A stretch of 64,000 nt of DNA from Ancylobacter oerskovii. GTDB lineage: Bacteria; Pseudomonadota; Alphaproteobacteria; Rhizobiales; Xanthobacteraceae. A program made the position numbers and the translations under genes. The stretch covers positions 124,001-188,000 of the forward strand of contig NZ_JAHBGB010000002.1 of assembly GCF_018390555.1 (NCBI RefSeq). Direction: 5' to 3'. Every line of letters starts with the position of its first letter. Position 1 is the stretch's first letter. Shown piece after piece: positions 1 through 10,459 of this stretch. A model generated the notes under the pieces. It worked only from the letters and a program-made list of their open reading frames with translations. It did not search any database and had not been told where the DNA came from.

Positions 1-1
1 C

Positions 2-703
2 TGCGTCGAGGCCGCGGCGGGGCGCCAGCCGGTGCTCGCCCATATCGGCGAGATCTCGACCCACCAGACCATCGCGCTCGGCAGGGAAGTCCAGAAGCTG
101 GGCGTGAAGGCGGTCTCGGCGATCACCCCGTCCTTCATCGCCTGCTCGCAGGACGAGCTCATCGACCACTACCGCAAGGTGGCGGATGCGCTCTCGGTGC
201 CGGTCTATCTCTACAACATCCCCGCCCGCACCGGGAACACCATCGCGCCCGAGACCGCCCGCATCCTCGCCGACCATCCGAACATCATCGGCATCAAGGA
301 CAGCGCCGGCTCGCAGGAGAGCCTCGACGGCTTCCTGGAGATCGCCCGCGCGCGCGACGACTTCGACGTGCTGGTCGGCCCGGACTCGCTCATCCTGCAC
401 GGGCTGAAGAACGGCGCGGCCGGCAATATTTCCGGGCTCGGCAATGTCTCGCCGGTCACGCTCAACGCGATCAGCACCGCCTTCGAGGCCGGCGACCTCG
501 CCGCGGCCGAGGCGGCGCAGACCCGCTTCAGCGCGCTGCGCAAGGATCTCTATGCCTTCGGCTTCCCGCCGGCCCTGGTCAAGCGCGCGCTGCGCCACGC
601 CATGCCGGAGGTCGGCGCCAGCCGCGCGCCGGTGCTGATCAGCGCCGAGGTCGATGCCCAGGTGGCGGCGATCTCGGCCGCCAATGCCGAAGCGACGGCG
701 TGA
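2..703 (+). CDS. DapA/NanA-family class I aldolase (5' end missing)
   Basis: The reading frame is open from the window edge, so the N-terminus (roughly 70 residues by comparison with the usual ~300) lies upstream. The visible part carries the family hallmarks: YNIPARTG, containing the active-site tyrosine region, then GIKDSAG, whose lysine forms the Schiff base, then the GNISGLGN loop. The family cleaves or condenses 2-oxo acids such as pyruvate with an aldehyde (dihydrodipicolinate synthase, N-acetylneuraminate lyase, keto-deoxy-sugar acid enzymes). A 2-hydroxyacid dehydrogenase gene follows after 10 bases, which suggests a catabolic lyase rather than the lysine-biosynthetic DapA. That choice is inference; the substrate cannot be read from the sequence. 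Confidence 0.85.
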   Translation, partial: CVEAAAGRQPVLAHIGEISTHQTIALGREVQKLGVKAVSAITPSFIACSQDELIDHYRKVADALSVPVYLYNIPARTGNTIAPETARILADHPNIIGIKDSAGSQESLDGFLEIARARDDFDVLVGPDSLILHGLKNGAAGNISGLGNVSPVTLNAISTAFEAGDLAAAEAAQTRFSALRKDLYAFGFPPALVKRALRHAMPEVGASRAPVLISAEVDAQVAAISAANAEATA

Positions 704-713
704 GGAGCGGGCG

Positions 714-1679
714 ATGAGCTTCACCGTCGTCAGCCTCGGCGGGCCGGTCGCCCCCGAAGGCGAGGAGATGCTGAAGGCGGCGGGGATCACCTCGCTCGCC
801 ACCAAGCCCTACCCGTCCAAGCCGGAGGCGATCGATCTCCTCGCCGCGCATCAGGCGGACGCGATCATCGTGCGCCTCGTCGAGCGCGTCGATGCGGACA
901 TCCTCGCCGCCTCGCCCAGGCTCAAGGTGGTGCACAAGCACGGCGCCGGCACCAACGACATCGACGTCGCGGCGGCGAAGGCGGCGGGCATTCCCGTGCT
1001 GGCGGCGGTGGGCGCCAACGCGCATTCGGTGGCCGAGCACGCGCTGGCGCTGATGTTCGCGCTGATCAAGGACATGCGCCGGCAGGACGCCTTCGTGCGC
1101 GGCGGCGGCTGGGCGAGCAAGGCCTATCAGGGCCATGAGCTGCGCGGGCGCACGCTCGGCCTCGTCGGCATGGGCCTGATCGGCCGCAACCTCGCCCGCA
1201 TGGCGAGCGCGATCGGCATGCGCGTCGAGGCCTACGATCCCTATGCGCCGGACGATGCCTTCGGCCCCGACTGCGCCCGCGCCGGCGCTCTCGACGCGCT
1301 GTTGGCGGCCTCGGACGTGATCAGCCTGCACTGCCCGCTTACCGAGCAGACGCGCGGACTGATCAACGCCCGCACGCTCGGGCTGATGAAGCCGAGCGCG
1401 CTGCTGATCAACACCGCGCGCGGCGAGGTCGTCGACGAGCCGGCGCTGGTCGTGGCGCTGAAGGCCGGCATCATCGCCGGGGCAGGGCTCGACACCTTCT
1501 CCCCCGAGCCGCCGGCACCGGACAACCCGCTGTGGCAGCTCGACAATGTGGTGCTGTCGCCGCATATCGGCGGCGTGACCGAGGAGGCCCGCCGCGAGAT
1601 CTCGCTGATCGCCTGCGGCAACGTCATCGCGCTGCTGAAGGGCGAGACGGTCGAGCCGCGCTTCTTCGTGCGCGGTTGA
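714..1679 (+). CDS. D-2-hydroxyacid dehydrogenase (SerA-like, no ACT domain)
   Basis: A 321-residue NAD-dependent dehydrogenase of the D-isomer-specific family, expected to interconvert a 2-hydroxy and a 2-oxo acid. The Rossmann glycine motif appears as GMGLIG near residue 159. The catalytic arginine lies in NTARGEVVDE, the glutamate in DTFSPEPP, and the histidine in LSPHIGG near the C-terminus. It lacks the C-terminal ACT/regulatory domain of full-length phosphoglycerate dehydrogenases. The ATG at 714 was chosen because GAGGAGCGGG precedes it; an earlier in-frame start at 654 would overlap the aldolase. Ten bases separate it from the aldolase stop, so the two are probably co-transcribed in one catabolic pathway. 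Confidence 0.88.
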   Translation: MSFTVVSLGGPVAPEGEEMLKAAGITSLATKPYPSKPEAIDLLAAHQADAIIVRLVERVDADILAASPRLKVVHKHGAGTNDIDVAAAKAAGIPVLAAVGANAHSVAEHALALMFALIKDMRRQDAFVRGGGWASKAYQGHELRGRTLGLVGMGLIGRNLARMASAIGMRVEAYDPYAPDDAFGPDCARAGALDALLAASDVISLHCPLTEQTRGLINARTLGLMKPSALLINTARGEVVDEPALVVALKAGIIAGAGLDTFSPEPPAPDNPLWQLDNVVLSPHIGGVTEEARREISLIACGNVIALLKGETVEPRFFVRG

Positions 1680-1689
1680 GCAGGCCGGC

Positions 1690-1710
1690 GGGCCGGGCCA
1701 GCCCCGGCCC
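1690..1710. terminator. Hairpin between convergent genes
   Basis: GGGCCGGG and CCCGGCCC form a perfect 8-bp stem around a 5-base loop. It sits between the convergent stops of the dehydrogenase and the small minus-strand gene, where a bidirectional terminator would be expected. There is no T-run on either side, so rho-independent function is uncertain. Confidence 0.4.
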
Positions 1711-1720
1711 CCGCGTCCGG

Positions 1721-2131
1721 CTAGGCGACGGCCGCGCTTCCGCCCTGCGGGAGCGTGCCGGCCGGCGTTTCGCGGCCATGGGCGGCGATCCCCGCCGCCA
1801 GTTCCCGGAGGATGGCGGGCAGCTTCGCGCTCAGGAAATCCTCCGCGACCAGCAGCGAGACGATCTCCGCATCCTCGGGCGAGGCCGGGCGCAGCCCCTC
1901 GGCGAGGGGCAGCCCGTCCAGCCATCGGCCCGGAAAGTCGCCGCGCCCGAAGGGCGGCAACCCGCCTCCCCGTGCGTCCGCGATCGCCTCCACCTCCTCG
2001 ATCGTCACGGCAACCTGCGTGCCGATCACCAGATAGGTGACGGCACCGGGCGCGATGCCGATATGCACTCCAGGGCGCCATTCCCGTACGCGGCCGAAGG
2101 CATCGGGATTGGGTACACGCAAAGCGCGCAT
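1721..2131 (-). CDS. Hypothetical protein, 136 aa
   Basis: No family was recognised. The ATG at 2131 is preceded by GAGGAAAAA, a good ribosome binding site, which supports a real gene and this start rather than an upstream codon. The product is 136 residues with no membrane segment, signal peptide or cysteine cluster. It begins MRALRVPNPDAFGRV and has a beta-rich first half (hydrophobic stretch VTYLVIGTQVAVTIEEV) and a probably helical second half. It converges on the dehydrogenase gene. Third-position GC bias follows the neighbours. The function is unknown. Confidence 0.6.
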   Translation of the reverse strand: MRALRVPNPDAFGRVREWRPGVHIGIAPGAVTYLVIGTQVAVTIEEVEAIADARGGGLPPFGRGDFPGRWLDGLPLAEGLRPASPEDAEIVSLLVAEDFLSAKLPAILRELAAGIAAHGRETPAGTLPQGGSAAVA

Positions 2132-2420
2132 TTTTTCCTCGGAAATATCAGAGATAGAATGGTGTAGACTTACCTCGGCCGGCCCGCAATGTCTTTGCCG
2201 AAACACCGCGCGCCGGTCTCCTTCGCATCCTTGTGAGCGGCGGGCGCCGCCGCTTCGACAGGCCGATTCATTCGCGCCCGCAGCGCGGCTTTTTCATGTC
2301 TGGAAAGCCTGATTTTACGCGGTTTCCAGCCGCAAAAGCCCCCTGTCGCAACGGCAGGCCGGCCCTCTCCGCCGGGCTTCCCCAGCGTCGTCGTGAGGCG
2401 GGATCGGCCCGCGAGTTCGG

Positions 2421-3224
2421 CTAGGCCGGCAGGCGCATCTCCGCCTCCTCGGACCCGACGAGCCGCGACACCAAGGCGGGATGGCGGGAGGAGGCCAGCT
2501 CGACGATCTTGTTCCGCCGCTTCGGCCGCGCGATGCGGGCCGATCGGACGATGCTGTACAGATCGGCGTGATTGCCCTCCATGCAGGCCCGCACGATGCG
2601 GAACAGGTTGCTGGTTCCCGACAATGTGCCGGTCACGTTGTGCCCCACCCACGGCACGCTGAAGATCACCGAAGAAGGATACGCCGCCTGGATCTTCCCG
2701 GCATGGAAGCGATCCCGGCGGTCATAGGTGTCGAGGAACAGGTAGACGCGCCCCGCCACATCGGCCGGAACGATGCCCATGCCGGCCATGGCGCGGGTGA
2801 AATGGCCTCCCCATCCGGGGTCGACGCCGCCGCATTCCGCCGGATCGATGGACCATTGCGGACACAGCGAGACCACATGGCTCGCCTCGAACAGCGCGGA
2901 ATACTTGACCGCCGCATAGCCGCCCATCGAGCCGCCATAGAGGACGCGCTGCCGATAGGCGTCGAGCTGGGGCCGCATCGCCTCCAGCGCCTTGCGCACG
3001 CTCTCGGGTGGGAACCAGTTCGGCTTCTTCGCCACCAGCCCGAGGCAGGGCATCGACATCTTCGCCGCCGGCCCCTGCGCGAAGAAGGTCCGCTTCTCGA
3101 CGGGAAAGATCAGGTCGGAAAACGTGATCAGCAGGAAATCCAGCGTGCCCGGCTGGTAATACGCCAGTAGATGCCTGTCCTCGAAAAGCAGGACGCTGTT
3201 CTCGCCGGCCATGTCCGCGCTCAT
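2421..3224 (-). CDS. Alpha/beta-hydrolase-fold protein, function unknown
   Basis: A 267-residue protein from the ATG at 3224, which has AAGGGGGG directly upstream; an ATG at 3212 sits at a better distance from that site and is equally possible. The nucleophile elbow is seen as YGGSMGGYAA (serine about residue 99), with a histidine in PWVGHNV (about 195) and aspartates in FLDTYDRRD (about 165-171), which could complete a Ser-Asp-His triad. The fold and motif resemble esterase-like proteins found beside surface-polysaccharide or glycosylation genes, but no such genes are near. No signal peptide is obvious. It is divergent from iorA. The substrate is unknown. Confidence 0.7.
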   Translation of the reverse strand: MSADMAGENSVLLFEDRHLLAYYQPGTLDFLLITFSDLIFPVEKRTFFAQGPAAKMSMPCLGLVAKKPNWFPPESVRKALEAMRPQLDAYRQRVLYGGSMGGYAAVKYSALFEASHVVSLCPQWSIDPAECGGVDPGWGGHFTRAMAGMGIVPADVAGRVYLFLDTYDRRDRFHAGKIQAAYPSSVIFSVPWVGHNVTGTLSGTSNLFRIVRACMEGNHADLYSIVRSARIARPKRRNKIVELASSRHPALVSRLVGSEEAEMRLPA

Positions 3225-3637
3225 CCCCCCTTGAAAGACCTTGCCGGCCGCCTTGCGCCACCGCCGCCGCCCGCCCGGAGGCGACGCCGCGCCGGGCGTG
3301 ATGGTCGGCAGGCCCGTCACGCCGGCGAGCCGCCGCATACCAAAAGATGCATGATTGAATTATACACGCAATGGTTATGGCAGGAATATCGCCCGCCGGC
3401 AGCGCCCATCGCTCGCGCCTCCCCCGCCGCGGGCATATCGGCCGGTCCTTTTCCCATCCGCACGGCGGCGGCCCGGCACAGTTTAGAGTTATGCCAATTT
3501 CTAGTTGGAAGCCGGCCGCCCTCCTATATGCTGGGTCGTGAAGCGCCCGCGGGGCACCGGTCGGTGCCTGATCCGCCGTCCGCCCGTCCCCGGCGACCGG
3601 ATGTCCAAGCGGGCCGACCGGATGTTGCGAGGCTTCC
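3225..3637. promoter_or_regulatory. Divergent intergenic region with AT-rich patches
   Basis: This 413-base region separates the minus-strand hydrolase from iorA. Two stretches stand out as AT-rich against the GC-rich background, at about 3340-3385 and 3477-3512. Each is suitably placed to hold a promoter, one for each direction. No convincing -35/-10 pair, operator or RNA gene was identified. Confidence 0.4.
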
Positions 3638-4111
3638 ATGTCCTTTACCCTGAAGATCAACGGTACCAGCCACGACGTCGACGTCGACGACGACACGCCG
3701 CTCCTCTGGGTGCTGCGCGACGTGCTCGGCATGACCGGCACCAAGTTCGGCTGCGGCGCCGCGCTGTGCGGCGCCTGCACCGTGCACCTCGACGGCGCGC
3801 CGGTCCGCTCCTGCGTCACCACCGTCGACAGCGTCGGCGATTCCGCCATCACCACCATCGAGGCGGTCGGCGCCTCGCCGGCGGGCCGCCATGTCCAGCA
3901 GGCCTGGCTCGACCTCGAGGTCGTTCAGTGCGGCTATTGCCAGTCCGGCCAGATCATGTCGGCCGCGGCGCTGATCGCCGAGAACAAGTCGCCCTCCGAC
4001 GACGACATCGACAACGCCATGTCCGGCAATATCTGCCGCTGCGGCACCTATGCCCGCATCCGCGAGGCGGTGAAGCACGCCGCCACATCCTTTGCCGGCG
4101 AAACGAAGTGA
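3638..4111 (+). CDS. iorA: Molybdenum hydroxylase 2Fe-2S subunit (IorA-like)
   Basis: A 157-residue small subunit that carries electrons from the molybdenum site. The plant-type ferredoxin cluster is ligated by C39, C44, C47 ([10 protein letters not shown]) and C59. The second, alpha-helical cluster uses CGYC (about residues 99-102) and the CRC pair (about 134-136). Size and motif order match isoquinoline 1-oxidoreductase alpha subunits and related aldehyde dehydrogenases. The molybdopterin subunit gene starts 7 bases downstream, giving the two-gene IorAB arrangement. There is no FAD subunit gene, as expected for this type. The true substrate (N-heterocycle or aldehyde) cannot be told. Confidence 0.93.
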   Translation: MSFTLKINGTSHDVDVDDDTPLLWVLRDVLGMTGTKFGCGAALCGACTVHLDGAPVRSCVTTVDSVGDSAITTIEAVGASPAGRHVQQAWLDLEVVQCGYCQSGQIMSAAALIAENKSPSDDDIDNAMSGNICRCGTYARIREAVKHAATSFAGETK

Positions 4112-4118
4112 GGCGGCC

Positions 4119-6311
4119 ATGCTGAACATTCCCTCTCCCCGGCGCGCCACCCCCGAGACGGCCGCCCCCGGCCTGTCCCGCCGCACCTTCCTCACCGCCA
4201 GCCTCACCGCCGGCGGTGGGCTGCTGCTGGCCGTCAGCCTGCCGACGCTCGCCGGCGAGGCGCTGGCGGCCGATGGCCCCTTCGCCCCGGATGCCTTCAT
4301 CCGCATCGATGCCGACGGCGCCGTCACCCTGGTCATGCCGCAGGTCGAGATGGGCCAGGGCACCTACACCGCGCTGCCGATGCTGATCGCCGAGGAGCTG
4401 GCGGTCGATCTCGCCGGGGTGCGGCTCGAGCACGCACCGCCCAGCGACAAGCTGTACGGCAACCCGGCCATCGGCTTCCAGGTCACCGGCGGCTCCACCT
4501 CGATCCGTGGCTTCTACGAGCCGCTGCGCAAGGCCGGGGCCACCGCGCGCACCATGCTGGTGACGGCGGCGGCGCAGACATGGGGCGTCGATCCCGCCAG
4601 CTGCGACGCCGCCAGGGGCGTCGTCCTGCATCCCGCCACCGGCCGCACCGCCACTTACGGCTCGCTCGCCGCCAAGGCCGCCGCGGTCGCGGTGCCGAAG
4701 GAGGTGGCGCTGAAGCCGGCCGACAAGTTCACCCTGATCGGCACCCCGGCAAAGCGCCTCGACGCCCCCGGCAAGGTCGACGGCACCGCCGCCTATGGCA
4801 TCGACGTCAAGCTGCCCGGCCTGAAGATCGCCACCGTCGCCGCCTGCCCGGTGTTCGGCGGCAAGCTGAAGAGCGTCGACGATACAAAGGCCCGCGCGGT
4901 CAAGGGCGTGCGGCAGATCGTCAAGCTCGACGATGCCGTCGCGGTGGTCGCCGATCATATGGGCGCGGCGAAGAAGGGCCTCGCCGCCCTGACCATCGAG
5001 TGGGACGAGGGCCCCAACGCCAAGCTCTCCACCGGCGAGATCGTGCAGCAGATGCAGGCGCTGGCGGCCTCGGGGCCGGCGGTCGACGACAAGAAGGTGG
5101 GCGACGTCGCCGCCGCCGAGCGGGCCGCCGCCCGCACCGTCAAGGCGACCTACCAGATGCCGTTCCTCGCCCACACCACCATGGAGCCGCTGAACTGCAC
5201 CGTGCATGTGCGGCCCGATGCCTGCGAGGTGTGGGTCGGCTCGCAGGTGCTGAGCCGGGCGCAGGCCACCGCCGCCGAGGTCACCGGCCTGCCGCTGGAA
5301 AAGGTGAGCGTGCACAATCACCTGCTCGGCGGCGGCTTCGGCCGGCGTCTCGAGGTCGACAGCGTCACCCAGGCGGTGAAGATCGCCAAGCAGGTGGACG
5401 GGCCGGTCAAGGTGGTGTGGACGCGCGAGGAGGACATCCAGCACGACATCTACCGCCCCTATTACTATGACGAGTTCGCCGCCGGGCTCGACGCGCAGGG
5501 CAAGGTGTCGAGCTTCCGCCACCGCGTGGTCGGCTCCTCCATCGTGGCGCGCTGGCTGCCGCAGGCCTTCACCAACGGCCTCGACTTCGACGCCGTCGAC
5601 GGCGCCGCCGGCCCCTACACCTTCCCCAACCTGCATGTCGACTATGTCCGGCATGTGCTGCCGGAAGGTCTCGTCACCGGCTGGTGGCGCGGCGTCGGCA
5701 TCACCCACAACGCCTTCATGGTCGAGGGCTTCGTCGACGAGCTCGCCGTGGAGGCCAAGGCCGATCCGGTCGCCTTCCGCAGCGGGCTGCTGGCCGGCGA
5801 CGCGCGGGCGCGCGGCGTGCTGGAGCTCGCGGCGCAGAAGGCGGGCTGGGGCACGGCGATGCCGGCCCGCGCCGGGCGCGGTGTGTCGCTGCTGTTCGGC
5901 TTCGGCACCTATATGGCGCAGGTCGCCGAGGTGGAGATCGGCAAGGACGGCGCGGTCAAGGTGCCGCGCATCGTTTGCGTCGTGGATTGCGGCGTGGTGA
6001 TCAACCCCGACACCATCAAGGCGCAGGTGCAGGGCGGCATCGTCTATGGCCTCACCGCCGCGCTCTATGGCGAGATCACTCTGAAGGACGGCCGCGTCGA
6101 GCAGAGCAACTTCGACAGCTACCAGGCGCTGCGCATCGAGGAGATGCCGCAGATCGAGGTGCACATCGTGGAGAGCCGCGAGGCGCCGGGCGGGCTCGGC
6201 GAGCCGTCGACGGCCGGCGTCGCCCCGGCGGTGGTCAATGCGGTGTTCGCCGCCACCGGCCAGCGCCTGCGCCAGCTGCCGATCGACCCGGACCGGCTCA
6301 AGGGAGCGTGA
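4119..6311 (+). CDS. iorB: Molybdopterin-binding hydroxylase subunit (IorB-like)
   Basis: A 730-residue catalytic subunit. A twin-arginine signal (SRRTFLTAS followed by a hydrophobic run, residues about 17-45) indicates export of the folded cofactor-containing complex, together with IorA, to the periplasm. Cofactor-binding signatures include GGGFGRRLEVD in the middle and GGLGEPSTAG near the C-terminus, where the glutamate corresponds to the catalytic base of the xanthine oxidase family. The ATG at 4119 follows the iorA stop with GAGGCGG upstream. No cytochrome c subunit or XdhC-like chaperone gene follows, so the electron acceptor and maturation factor must be encoded elsewhere. Confidence 0.93.
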   Translation: MLNIPSPRRATPETAAPGLSRRTFLTASLTAGGGLLLAVSLPTLAGEALAADGPFAPDAFIRIDADGAVTLVMPQVEMGQGTYTALPMLIAEELAVDLAGVRLEHAPPSDKLYGNPAIGFQVTGGSTSIRGFYEPLRKAGATARTMLVTAAAQTWGVDPASCDAARGVVLHPATGRTATYGSLAAKAAAVAVPKEVALKPADKFTLIGTPAKRLDAPGKVDGTAAYGIDVKLPGLKIATVAACPVFGGKLKSVDDTKARAVKGVRQIVKLDDAVAVVADHMGAAKKGLAALTIEWDEGPNAKLSTGEIVQQMQALAASGPAVDDKKVGDVAAAERAAARTVKATYQMPFLAHTTMEPLNCTVHVRPDACEVWVGSQVLSRAQATAAEVTGLPLEKVSVHNHLLGGGFGRRLEVDSVTQAVKIAKQVDGPVKVVWTREEDIQHDIYRPYYYDEFAAGLDAQGKVSSFRHRVVGSSIVARWLPQAFTNGLDFDAVDGAAGPYTFPNLHVDYVRHVLPEGLVTGWWRGVGITHNAFMVEGFVDELAVEAKADPVAFRSGLLAGDARARGVLELAAQKAGWGTAMPARAGRGVSLLFGFGTYMAQVAEVEIGKDGAVKVPRIVCVVDCGVVINPDTIKAQVQGGIVYGLTAALYGEITLKDGRVEQSNFDSYQALRIEEMPQIEVHIVESREAPGGLGEPSTAGVAPAVVNAVFAATGQRLRQLPIDPDRLKGA

Positions 6312-6373
6312 ACGTGCGTCCGCGATAGAGCGGGCGCCGCCGACCTGCTCTACCCTGCGGGAAACGGGCGGGG

Positions 6374-7408
6374 ATGAAAGCGATGGACCTGCAGGTCGGC
6401 GCCGGCAGCGGCGTGAGGAGCAGCGCAGCGGCGGCCGGCCTGCCGCTGGTGCCGGCGGCGTTCTTCGGCATGGTGCTGGGGCTGGTCGGCCTCGGCGGCA
6501 GCTGGCGGGCGGCGCATGCCCTGTGGGGCGTGCCGGCGGCCATCGGCGAGGCGCTCATGCTCGCCGGCACGGCGGTATGGGCGGCGGTCACGGTGCTGTT
6601 CGCGCTCAAATGGATCTTCGCCCGCGACAAGGCGCTGGAGGAGGCCGCGCACCCCGTGCAGTGCTGCTTCATCGGCCTCGCCGGCGTCGCCACCCTGCTG
6701 GTCAGCCTCGCCGCCGGCCCCTATTCCCGCCCGGCGGCGCTGGGGCTGCTGGGGCTCGGCGCGCTGTTCACTCTCGGCTTCGCGCTGTGGCGCACCGGGC
6801 TCCTGTGGCGCGGCGAACGCGATCCCGCCCACACCACGCCGGTGCTCTATCTTCCCACCGTCGCCGGCTCCTATGTCACCGCCATCGCCTGCGGCGCGCT
6901 GGGCTTCACGGATTGGGGGCAGCTCGCCTTCGGCGCCGGCGTGTTCTCCTGGCTCGCCATCGAGTCGGTGCTGCTCGGCCGGCTTTACACCGCCTCGCCG
7001 CTCGCCCCGGCGTTGCGGCCGACGCTCGGCATCCAGCTGGCGCCGCCGACGGTGGGCGCCCTCGCCTATCTCTCCGTGACGCAGGGACCGCCGGACATCT
7101 TCGCCCGCGCCCTGCTCGGCTACGGGCTGCTGCAGAGCTTGCTGCTGCTGCGCCTGCTGCCCTGGATCCTGCGGCAGCCACTCTCCCCCGGCTACTGGGC
7201 CTTCACCTTCGGCTGCACCGCCTTCGCCACCGCCGCGCTGCGGCTGGTCGAGCGCGGCGAGACCGGCGCCGTTGCCCTGCTGGCGCCGGTGCTGCTGGCG
7301 GGGGCGACGCTGGTGGTGGCGATCACCGCCGCCCATTCCCTCTGGCAGCTGGTCAATGGCCGGCTGCTGCCGACCCCCGCCCCGTCGCCCGCGGCGACGC
7401 GCTCCTGA
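6374..7408 (+). CDS. TehA/SLAC1-family membrane transporter
   Basis: A 344-residue integral membrane protein with about ten hydrophobic segments. The start of the domain, PAAFFGMVLGLVGLGGSWR, closely matches the first helix of TehA, the tellurite-resistance and C4-dicarboxylate/anion channel family whose plant member is SLAC1. The family moves small anions across the cytoplasmic membrane. No tehB methyltransferase is adjacent, so tellurite resistance should not be assumed. An ATG at 6383 is an alternative start. It lies 62 bases downstream of iorB on the same strand, possibly but not clearly co-transcribed. Confidence 0.85.
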   Translation: MKAMDLQVGAGSGVRSSAAAAGLPLVPAAFFGMVLGLVGLGGSWRAAHALWGVPAAIGEALMLAGTAVWAAVTVLFALKWIFARDKALEEAAHPVQCCFIGLAGVATLLVSLAAGPYSRPAALGLLGLGALFTLGFALWRTGLLWRGERDPAHTTPVLYLPTVAGSYVTAIACGALGFTDWGQLAFGAGVFSWLAIESVLLGRLYTASPLAPALRPTLGIQLAPPTVGALAYLSVTQGPPDIFARALLGYGLLQSLLLLRLLPWILRQPLSPGYWAFTFGCTAFATAALRLVERGETGAVALLAPVLLAGATLVVAITAAHSLWQLVNGRLLPTPAPSPAATRS

Positions 7409-7447
7409 ACGAGCCGGCACCGGTATCCGGCCCCGCCCCGGGGATGG

Positions 7448-7475
7448 TTGGCAGACCGGGATTTCCTTCCCATAT
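7448..7475 (+). promoter_or_regulatory. Possible RpoH-type heat-shock promoter
   Basis: TTGGCA at 7448-7453 and CCATAT at 7470-7475 are separated by 16 bases, 45 bases upstream of the hsp20 start. The C-rich -10 with CCATAT resembles sigma-32 promoters, which would fit a heat-shock hsp20-lon unit. The -35 is only a partial match to CTTGAA. Confidence 0.35.
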
Positions 7476-7519
7476 GCGCGAGGACGGTTCCCGGAAAGGG
7501 AGTCGCTTGGAGGCCTTTC

Positions 7520-7933
7520 ATGCGAAATTCAGATCCGCGGCTGTGGATGTGGTCCGAGGCGCTCGCCATGGTATCGCGAGCCGAACGTCTGCGCGGGCAG
7601 ATGTTCCAGCCGGCCCCGGCGCCGCAGCGCAGCCGCGCGGTGCATTGGGAGCCGCCGGTCGATCTTCTCGAGACCGAGCACGAGCTGCTCGTCTTCGCGG
7701 CGCTGCCCGGCGTCGATCCCGAGCGCATCCAGGTCACGATCACCGGCGGCACGCTGGTGCTGTCGGGCGACCGGGTGCTGCCGCCGGAACTGCGCACCGC
7801 CACCATTCATCGCCTCGAACTGCCGCAAGGCCGCTTCGAGCGGCAAATCTCGCTGCCGCCCGGCCGCTATGAGGTTGCCCGACCCCGCATGGTCAATGGC
7901 TGCCTCGTCGTCGCGCTGCACAAGCTGGCCTGA
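7520..7933 (+). CDS. Hsp20/alpha-crystallin small heat-shock protein
   Basis: A 137-residue ATP-independent holdase that binds unfolding proteins in the cytoplasm. The alpha-crystallin domain spans about residues 40-137, with the family strand pattern DLLETEHELLVFAALPGVDPERIQVTITGGTLVLSGDR broken over beta strands. GGAGG, 7 bases before the ATG at 7520, fixes the start. The protein ends just after the last beta strand (VVALHKLA) and so lacks the usual C-terminal extension with the I-x-I oligomerisation motif. The lon gene begins 12 bases downstream, so a holdase and a protease are probably made together. Confidence 0.9.
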   Translation: MRNSDPRLWMWSEALAMVSRAERLRGQMFQPAPAPQRSRAVHWEPPVDLLETEHELLVFAALPGVDPERIQVTITGGTLVLSGDRVLPPELRTATIHRLELPQGRFERQISLPPGRYEVARPRMVNGCLVVALHKLA

Positions 7934-7945
7934 GGGGACCCTTTC

Positions 7946-10360
<2,415 letters not shown>

Positions 10361-10407
10361 CGCGCCCCGGCTCCATGATCCGGCTCGGCCGCGAGGTCGG
10401 GCCGCAA

Positions 10408-10436
10408 GCCGCCCCGGCGAAGCTCGTCGGGGCGGC
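10408..10436. terminator. Strong hairpin between lon and the convergent monooxygenase gene
   Basis: GCCGCCCCG and CGGGGCGGC form a perfect 9-bp stem with an 11-base loop, centred between two convergent genes. It is well placed to terminate both, but no T-run follows in either direction. Confidence 0.42.
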
Positions 10437-10459
10437 CTCCCTGCCCGGTCCGCGCAGGT

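Noticed and set aside
3954-6164. Very long open frame on the minus strand across iorAB
   Set aside because: It is antisense to two well-identified genes. The translation is rich in H, A, G, R and D with no recognisable domain, typical of the complementary strand of GC-rich coding DNA.
6374-7408. Tellurite-resistance determinant
   Set aside because: The protein is TehA-like, but there is no TehB methyltransferase, and the wider family transports other anions.
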